From positions 43,151,083 through 43,215,082 of the forward strand of contig CM070874.1 in the NCBI GenBank assembly GCA_036365515.1: a DNA stretch of 64,000 bases. Direction: 5' to 3'. Below the pieces are notes generated by a model. It made no database searches and was not told the DNA's origin. It worked only from the letters and a program-made list of their open reading frames with translations. The position numbers were made by a program, and so were the translations under genes. This DNA comes from Torymus aiolomorphi. Taxonomy: Eukaryota; Arthropoda; Insecta; Hymenoptera; Torymidae. This document shows, in pieces, positions 57,439 to 64,000 of this stretch. Position 1 is the stretch's first letter. Every line of letters begins with the position of its first letter.

Positions 57439-60003
57439 TTTTATCCAAACAATCTTGCTCTCAACAACTGTCCAACTCTCTACAAAGAACTTGACTGAAA
57501 GCTTAAATGTTTTTTTGAAACAATTATTATAAACACTTTTAAAAACTATTTTTGATAGTATTTTCTATTTGTCTATAGTCCTTTTATTTATTATAATCTC
57601 ATCTATTCAATAAGCATTCTCTACAAATGGTAATAATTTTGTTCATGACTGTACAAATAATAATATTGTTAATAAAACTTCCTACGAAAGTATAAAATAA
57701 GGCAAGTATAGAGGTTTTTTCTGTATAATCTATAAAATAATATTTATGATTTTTTAAAAGAAGTCAAATAAATACTAGTAAAAAAGTCTTTTACTTCTTT
57801 GAGTCAATGTATGCTCAACAAATTATATGTAAGTACATTCAAATTGTTCGCTACAAATCAAACAAACGAAAGTTATGAAATCAATTATTGATAGTCAAGT
57901 AATGCAAACCATTCTCCGAAAAACTGTATGACTATATTCTCAGAAATGTATTCAAATTTCTTCATTCTTCTATACAAATTAAACACAAAAAAGTACTGAA
58001 ATCAATTACTTGTAGTCAAGTACCGGCCATAAGAACTTTTCGTACCTCGCGTATAAAATTACATTTTACTTAATTACATAAAGTACTACATAACGCCCAA
58101 GAGGCCCAATAGCTCACACACTCCTACAAAACTTTATAGTACCTACGTACTTTACGCCAGTGTGGGCGAAAATTATTTTAATTATATAACTATAATGCCT
58201 TCTTTTTATTTCTAAAATTCATAAGAATTTTTTCAGGTATTTACGAAAAGTCAAAGCCTGTATAAAAAATTACATAGTTACCAACACATCACTATTTTTC
58301 ATTATTCCTCCTCAATTTTGAACTTTCTATAATATTACGCATCTTGGAAGGACAAGAGAAGTCTAGAGCTGCTCTAGCAGGGTTGATCCTCCGATCTCCC
58401 GTACATATTTGGCGGGCCCGACGGTTTGCAGTTACGTGGGCTACTTAAATGTAGAATACTAAATTTTTGCATAAATTCATTAACAATATTTATACCTATA
58501 AGTCCCCCATAAATAATTACATTGGCTCTAATTTTTAATTGATGCCGTTAAGTACAACATATCCGTACATGTGCAGAATCATGATTTATATTTCATTATC
58601 AAACATATTTTTCCTTGTGTCCGTCCTTTTTAAACGAGAATAAAATAAAAAATTCATATAAATTTATAGCCTGCTCAAAAGTCTTTTACATTTTACTAAG
58701 CGTTTTATAAGCAACATATTTTATATCCTTTTCCCCCGTGTAAATATCATATATATAAGATCTCATATGAGAATTTCAGACAGCGCATATCTCGTATGAG
58801 ATCTTATATGTGATGTCATATGCAATTTTATATATTTATGGGATCTCATATGAGATTTTATATATTTTCACTCGGGTTTGTACTTTCTATTTTAAAACAA
58901 AGTGATAGATTCATAGATCAGTAGTTAATATGTAGAAGCAACTCATTTATACATTTTATCTCTTTAAACATATGAATATTTATATGAAAATGACCATGTT
59001 ATACCTTGAACTGCAAACCGTCGGGCCCGCCAAGTATGTACGGGAGATTGGAGGATCAACCCTGCTAGAGCAGCTCTAGACTTCTCTTGTCCTTCCAAGA
59101 TGCGTAATATTATAGAAAGTTCAAAATTGAGGAGGAATAATGAAAAATAGTGATGTGTTGGTAACTATGTAATTTTTTATACAGGCTTTGACTTTTCGTA
59201 AATACCTGAAAAAATTCTTATGAATTTTAGAAATAAAAAGAAGGCATTATAGTTATATAATTAAAATAATTTTCGCCCACACTGGCGTAAAGTACGTAGG
59301 TACTATAAAGTTTTGTAGGAGTGTGTGAGCTATTGGGCCTCTTGGGCGTTATGTAGTACTTTATGTAATTAAGTAAAATGTAATTTTATACGCGAGGTAC
59401 GAAAAGTTCTTATGGCCGGTACTTGACTACAAGTAATTGATTTCAGTACTTTTTTGTGTTTAATTTGTATAGAAGAATGAAGAAATTTGAATACATTTCT
59501 GAGAACATAGTCATACAGTTTTTCGGAGAATAGTTTGCATTACTTGACTATCAATAATTGATTTCATAACGTTCGTTTGTTTGATTTGTAGCGAACAATT
59601 TGAATGTACTTACATATAATTTGTTGAGCATACATTGACTCAAAGAAGTAAAAGACTTTTTTACTAGTATTTATTTGACTTCTTTTAAAAAATCATAAAT
59701 ATTATTTTATAGATTATACAGAAAAAACTTCTATACTTGCCTTATTTTATACTTTCGTAGGAAGTTTTATTAACAATATTATTATTTGTACAGTCATGAA
59801 CAAAATTATTACCATTTGTAGAGAGTGCTTATTGAATAGATGAGATTAGAATAAATAAAAGGACTATAGACAAATAGAAAATACTTTAAAAAATAGTTTT
59901 TAAAATTGTTTATAATAATTGTTTCAAAAAAACATTTAAGCTTTCAGTCAAGTTCTTTGTAGAGAGTTGGACAGTTGTTGAGAGCAAGGTTGTTTGGATA
60001 AAA
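57439..60003. repeat. Large inverted repeat: two 995-bp arms, 575-bp loop
   Basis: The left arm 57,439-58,433 and right arm 59,009-60,003 are reverse complements of equal length with only scattered substitutions. The outer ends are TTTTATCCAAACAA and its complement. The inner ends are a G/C-rich block containing GGCGGGCCCGACGGTTTGCA. There is no long reading frame in the arms. I found no convincing target duplication outside the arms, so it may be a foldback element or a local inverted duplication. Confidence 0.95.
58761..58856. repeat. Cluster of short perfect palindromes in the loop
   Basis: TCTCATATGAGA (58,761) and ATCTCATATGAGAT (58,843), with related CTCGTATGAG and ATCTTATATG words between, form a run of overlapping self-complementary words in the loop of the large inverted repeat. 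Confidence 0.75.
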
Positions 60004-60206
60004 TATGATTATTCTCCGAAAAAAATTGGGCCTGTATAACGCAATCTATTGATATTATTCGGAATGAATCGTTGATGAAAACCCAAATTACCTTATTTAA
60101 GTACTTTTCAAAACATGAATTTCTTAGAACAAATTAGAGATTATTTGTATGCTTTGGTTTTATAATATATGAAAAATCGAGGTCTGCCTAATGCATGTTT
60201 ACAAAA
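60004..60206. other. Spacer with left copy of a flanking direct repeat
   Basis: Contains ACCTTATTTAAGTACTTTTC followed by AAAACATGAATTT near 60,089-60,121. This is repeated in the same orientation near 62,619-62,650, so the two copies flank the 60.2-62.4 kb inverted-repeat structure. Confidence 0.65.
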
Positions 60207-60472
60207 ATATCGACGCCTCCTATTCATATAAGGCTAACTCGCGCAACAACGCTATAAAAAGCCAATTCAAAATTACATGCAATATAAGTCCAATTCAAAA
60301 ATCCGTGCAACAAAATGCCAATTCACGCGCTCGTCCATACAATGCCAATTCACACGCCAATGCGATATGATCCTAACTGGCGCGTCAATGCAATATAATT
60401 CCCAGGCGAACGTCAATGCAATATAATTCCAGCGCAAAGAGCAAAATAATAACAAAGTTCCGATTAGGAGAT

Positions 60473-60833
60473 TTTAAATCCAAGTAGCCGGGGGATACGA
60501 GGTGTACGTATACAGAATAATTACGCAGACGAACGATAATAAACCATACGATCATTTAAACAATTTTAACCCCAAGTAGCTGGGGGAGACGAGTTGCACG
60601 TATACAGAAAAATTACGTAGACGAGCGATAATAAACCATACAATACGTCTAGCGATAAGAAACCATACAATATTATTTAAACAATGTTAACCCCAAGTAG
60701 CTGGGGGAGACGAGGTCCACGTATATAGGGTAATTACGCAGACGAGCGATAATAAACCATACGATCATTTAAACAATTCTAACCCCAAGTAGCCGGGGGA
60801 GATGATGTCCACGTATGCAGGGTAATTACGTAT
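60473..60833 (-). repeat. Satellite A-related units, minus orientation
   Basis: Units with AAGTAGCCGGGGGATACGAG-type cores at about 60,482, 60,572, 60,692 and 60,786. Reverse-complemented, they align with the satellite A monomer through GTGGACCTCGT, CCCCCGGCTACTT, GTTTAAATAAT and TTATCG. Confidence 0.88.
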
Positions 60834-60999
60834 TAATAACTTTATTATTATTAATAACTTTAATAATAATCTCGAGACCGTTTCCCATATACTACTTATA
60901 TTTTTCATGTCCACACATGTACACAAAGATGCATACGCACACGCACACACAAAAAAACACATTTTATTTCATATTTTGTTGCGATAAATTAAATTTAGT

Positions 61000-61680
61000 A
61001 CGCACGCCTGAAACTTACCTGCAGGAGTTTTCGTTACATAAAAGAAACTCGTCTACGAATGCTCGAGTTCTGGCCATATTCACCTTTCTTTTGCTCATAA
61101 CTGCGTTATCCTTGATAAGAAGCACAAATGCACGCCTCAAACTCATCTACGAAGGCTCAACTCTTGGCAATATTCAGCATTCTTCAGTGTATATCGTACC
61201 GTAATCGCGCGTTCTTTGATTAAAGCACGAAATTGCGCCTGAAAATCATTGGCGAGAATTCGATTCCTGACGCCATTACGCATTGTTCACCTTTGAGCAT
61301 CATTTTTGGTCAATAAAAAGCGCGAAGATGAGCCTGAGGCTCGTTCGCCTCGAGGCTTCGAGAGCTCGTCTCCTGGAAAAATTATGCTACTTTTACCCTG
61401 AAATCGCGTTTTCATTTCGTGAATAAAGCACGAAGACGCGTTTGAAACTGTCTACGAAGGCTGGATTCCTGATGATATTCATCTTTCTTTACCTTGAAAC
61501 CGGGTTTTTCTTGTTAAAAGCGAGAACGTGCGTCTGAAACTTGTGTGTGAGGGCTCGACCTGGTGCGAGTGGGTTTTCTTTATCCGAGACGAGATTTATC
61601 TTTGGTTGAATGCCGAGAACGCACCTGGATCTTGTCTACGAGAGATCTAATATTAGCCCAGGTTAGTTTCCGTGATCCTG
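61000..61680. repeat. ~95-105 bp degenerate tandem repeat in the foldback centre
   Basis: Seven diverged units with GAAACTCGTCTACGAAGGCT-like cores at about 61,008, 61,133, 61,237, 61,333, 61,440, 61,534 and 61,625. Each is followed by a TCCTG..ATATTCA.CTTTCTTT-like part and an AAA.CGCGTTTTC-like part. Confidence 0.75.
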
Positions 61681-61689
61681 GACGTACAT

Positions 61690-62135
61690 CTATTCCCTGT
61701 ATACGTGGACCCCGTATCCCCCGGCTACTTGAGGTTAAAATTGTTTATATAATCGTATGGTTTATTGTTACTGGTATACGTAATTACCCTGCATACGTAG
61801 ACTTCGTCTCTCTCGGCTACTTGGAGTTAACATTGTATAAATAATATTGTATGGTTTATTATCGCTCATCGTATTGTATGGTTTATTATCGCTCGTCTGC
61901 ATAATTACCCTGCATACGTGGACCTCGTCTCCCCCAGCTACTTGGGGTTAAAATTGTTTAAATAATCGTATGGTTTATTATCGCTTGGCTGCGTAATTTT
62001 TCTATATACGTGCACCTCGTCTCCCCCAGCTACTTGGGGTTAAAATTGTTTAAATAATCGTATGGTTTATTATCGCCCGTCTGCGTAATTATTCTGTATA
62101 CGTGCACCTCGTATCCCCCGGCTACTCGGATTTAA
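61690..62135 (+). repeat. Satellite A-related units, plus orientation
   Basis: Units beginning ATACGTGGACCCCGTATCCC (61,701), then near 61,794, 61,914, 62,006 and 62,098. They share the satellite A core order (GTGGACCTCGT, CCCCCxGCTACTT, GGTTAAAATTGTTTAAATAA, TTTATTATCG), but with a CGTCTGCGTAATTACCCTGC tail in place of the TAGCACTTTTATG tail. Confidence 0.88.
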
Positions 62136-62430
62136 AATCTCCTAATCGGAACTTTGTTATTATTTTGCTCTTTGGGCTGGAATTATATCACATTAACGCT
62201 GGAGTTGGAATCATACTGCATTGACGTTCGCCTGGGAATTATATTGCATTGGTGCGCCAGTTGGGATCATATCGCACTGGCTTGTGAATTGGCATTGTAT
62301 GGACGGGCGCGTGAATTGGCATTTTGTTGCACGGATTTTTGAATTGGACTTGTATTGCATGTAATTTTGAATTGGCTTTTTATAGCGTTGTTGCACGAGT
62401 TAGCCTTATATGAATAGGAGGCGTCGATAT

Positions 62431-63045
62431 AGTCATTTTTATCTTTTTGTCTTTTATAAGAGAAAGTTAAAATTAAGCTATAGGCTTATGAAACGAAGTA
62501 GACGGTAAGTTACCTTTCGATGAACTACGTTTTTTATTTTACAGGGCCCTGTAAAGTGAATACATAAATTTTGCACGTATGATCGAAAATTTTCGATCGG
62601 CGGGTATACCTGGATGACCTTATTTAAGTGCTTTTCGAAACATGAATTTTATAATTAATAAGGCTACTCCATAGCTCGTTCGCATTATCTCTTAATAGTT
62701 AGAAGTTAATAGTATAGTTATATGTTAAGTTAAAATAGAATAAAAAATGTTATGCATGTTCTAAATATTAAAAAATGAGATTTCAAGAAACTTAGTAAGA
62801 AATATATTATTATGGTTATCAATTTTTTTCATCAAATTTTTCTACAACATTACAATTTTTGTTGTCGTTTTTAGAACAGTATTAACCTACATGTCAATGT
62901 AAACAAACGCACGTGCTTTGATTTGACGGCTCTTGGTTGTTTTGCGCGCCGCGTGCCATTGCGCGTTCCAAAACAAACTGAAAATCGCGAAAAAGAGGGG
63001 AGGGTGCCAGATCCGCCATGTTGGCAGGATTTGTGTCGCAGCGCT
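62431..63045. other. Spacer with right copy of the flanking direct repeat
   Basis: Holds the second copy of the direct repeat (about 62,619-62,650). The last 150 bp, before the LTR, are G/C-rich (TTTTGCGCGCCGCGTGCCAT). No gene was found. Confidence 0.5.
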
Positions 63046-64000
63046 GGTTATGAACTGCGTTTGCGTAGACGAGTCGTGCAACATATAAAGGCAATTCTAC
63101 AATGGAACCTTGAATACTGATTTCTGATAAGAGTTAAATAAAATAATAAATTAAATAATAATAATTGAATGCGTTCCCATAATAATCTCGATCTAAAATT
63201 CCAATAGTAGAATAAATATATTAATTAGTTAATTAAATAAGTTATAAACAAGTAATTAACAATAACTCGAATAGGAGCGATAATGAATTTATTAACTAAT
63301 TACCTTTAACAAATAGTAATTGCGCCCGTATAATTAAACTATCAATGGCAAGGTCAACGCGCTAACGAACAAATTGAGATTAGCAATAAAACTAAATAAA
63401 CAGGTAGTAATCTGCGATTAAATTAATAACTATTTGGACAATAAATAATAATTACGTCATAATAATTAGCGATTCGATAAATAATGGCAGGCGTAATAAT
63501 AATTAATTAGGGAAGCTCACTCGGGTAGGGAAAGCTCTGTCACAGGAGTCATCTCAAGGGCGATCGATAAGATGACAACAGGAGCGAGCCCAAGGACGAT
63601 CACCAGACGACGACAAGAATGACCTCAAGGCGAACGACAGCAGCAATAAGGTCATCCCAACGGACGGCCACAAGTAAACACTTCCGAGAGGCGGAAGGCG
63701 TAAACACTTCCAAGACGTGTTTATCCGTGAGGCACCCCCAGAGACAGCTGACAGTCAACAACAAGGGTCACCTCAAGGACAAGTCAACGGACTAGCAGCG
63801 ACAAACAATTCCCAGACCCAGTGCGCAGTGGCGCGCAACGACGTAACGGCCCGAGCCGTCACCAACGACCAATCACGGACCAGCGGCACCCTACGCCACT
63901 GGCGGGGGCGGCCCACCATCCGCTGCCTACCATTCTCGACCCTATTTTCTGGTCAGGGGCCCCTCCACCGCTACGCCCCCGACGTTGGAGTGGGGGAGGC
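63046..64000 (+). repeat. Third gypsy LTR, diverged, cut by the window end
   Basis: From GGTTATGAACTGCGTTTGCG it aligns along the gypsy LTR through the ATTAATAACTATTTGGAC, GAAGCTC.CTCGGGTA and CCCGCTG/CTCGACCCT landmarks. It has several indels (for example extra bases near 63,181-63,197 and a reworked middle at 63,570-63,730). It is older or from another subfamily. Whether it is a solo LTR or the 5' LTR of a complete element cannot be seen. Confidence 0.9.

Larger units (their letters stand above)
60207..62430. mobile_element. 2.2-kb foldback-like structure with satellite A-related arms
   Basis: The left arm (60,207-60,833) and right arm (about 61,690-62,430) are reverse complements. The outer ~270 bp of each arm is a small minisatellite (CCAATTCA/CAATGCAATATAATTCC words). 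The inner part holds three to five ~92-120 bp units with a GTGGACCTCGTCTCCCCC core, clearly related to satellite A. The centre (60,834-61,689) contains another tandem repeat. There is no transposase frame. Frames in the arms are mirror images. Confidence 0.88.

Overview
The window looks like heterochromatic or otherwise repeat-dense nuclear DNA of an arthropod, most likely an insect. The evidence is the strong A/T bias, a mariner, Ty3/gypsy and Ty1/copia retrotransposons, spliceosomal introns with GT..AG borders, several MITE or foldback elements, and two long satellite arrays. No ordinary single-copy host gene, rRNA gene, CRISPR array or bacterial-type operon was found. Nearly all coding sequence belongs to mobile elements, and all of it is damaged. 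A hymenopteran host is possible, but the sequence does not prove it.

Layout. Positions 1-22,535 are one satellite array of about 92-93 bp monomers organised into higher-order repeats (HORs) of 2,958 bp and about 4.8 kb. Its frayed right end was hit by a 1.3-kb mariner (23,457-24,750), and a 919-bp tandem duplication then copied satellite plus a slice of that mariner. At 24,896-33,568 sits a complete but internally deleted Ty3/gypsy element with 1.46-kb LTRs and a GTAG target duplication. It has lost protease, reverse transcriptase and most of RNase H. Between the RNase H tail and the integrase it carries a repeat-rich linker and a domain that reads as a TARG1/OARD1-like macro (ADP-ribose) domain. 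That is the most unusual thing in the window.

Positions 34.5-35.7 kb hold a dispersed ~240-bp repeat interrupted by a 600-bp foldback element. Positions 36,045-40,620 hold a four-exon MULE-type transposase gene (MULE core, SWIM zinc finger, AT-hook/NLS, PHD finger). Its exons still join in frame, but a 720-bp MITE carrying a tRNA-like sequence sits in exon 2 and two frameshifts lie near the 3' end. Positions 42.3-47.0 kb hold a 349-bp palindrome followed by a second satellite of ~77-bp monomers. Positions 48-51.4 kb hold MITE-like inverted repeats and a 1.6-kb palindrome.

Positions 52,054-55,319 are a Ty1/copia element with 250-bp LTRs and a GTAAG target duplication, also deleted through reverse transcriptase. 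Positions 57,439-60,003 are a large inverted repeat with two 995-bp arms. Positions 60,207-62,430 are another inverted-repeat structure whose arms carry diverged copies of the 22-kb satellite monomer, which links that satellite to a foldback-type element. A third, more diverged gypsy LTR starts at about 63,046 and runs off the window.

Functionally, nothing here looks like a pathway. It is a nested set of elements in which duplication, deletion and insertion order can be partly reconstructed.
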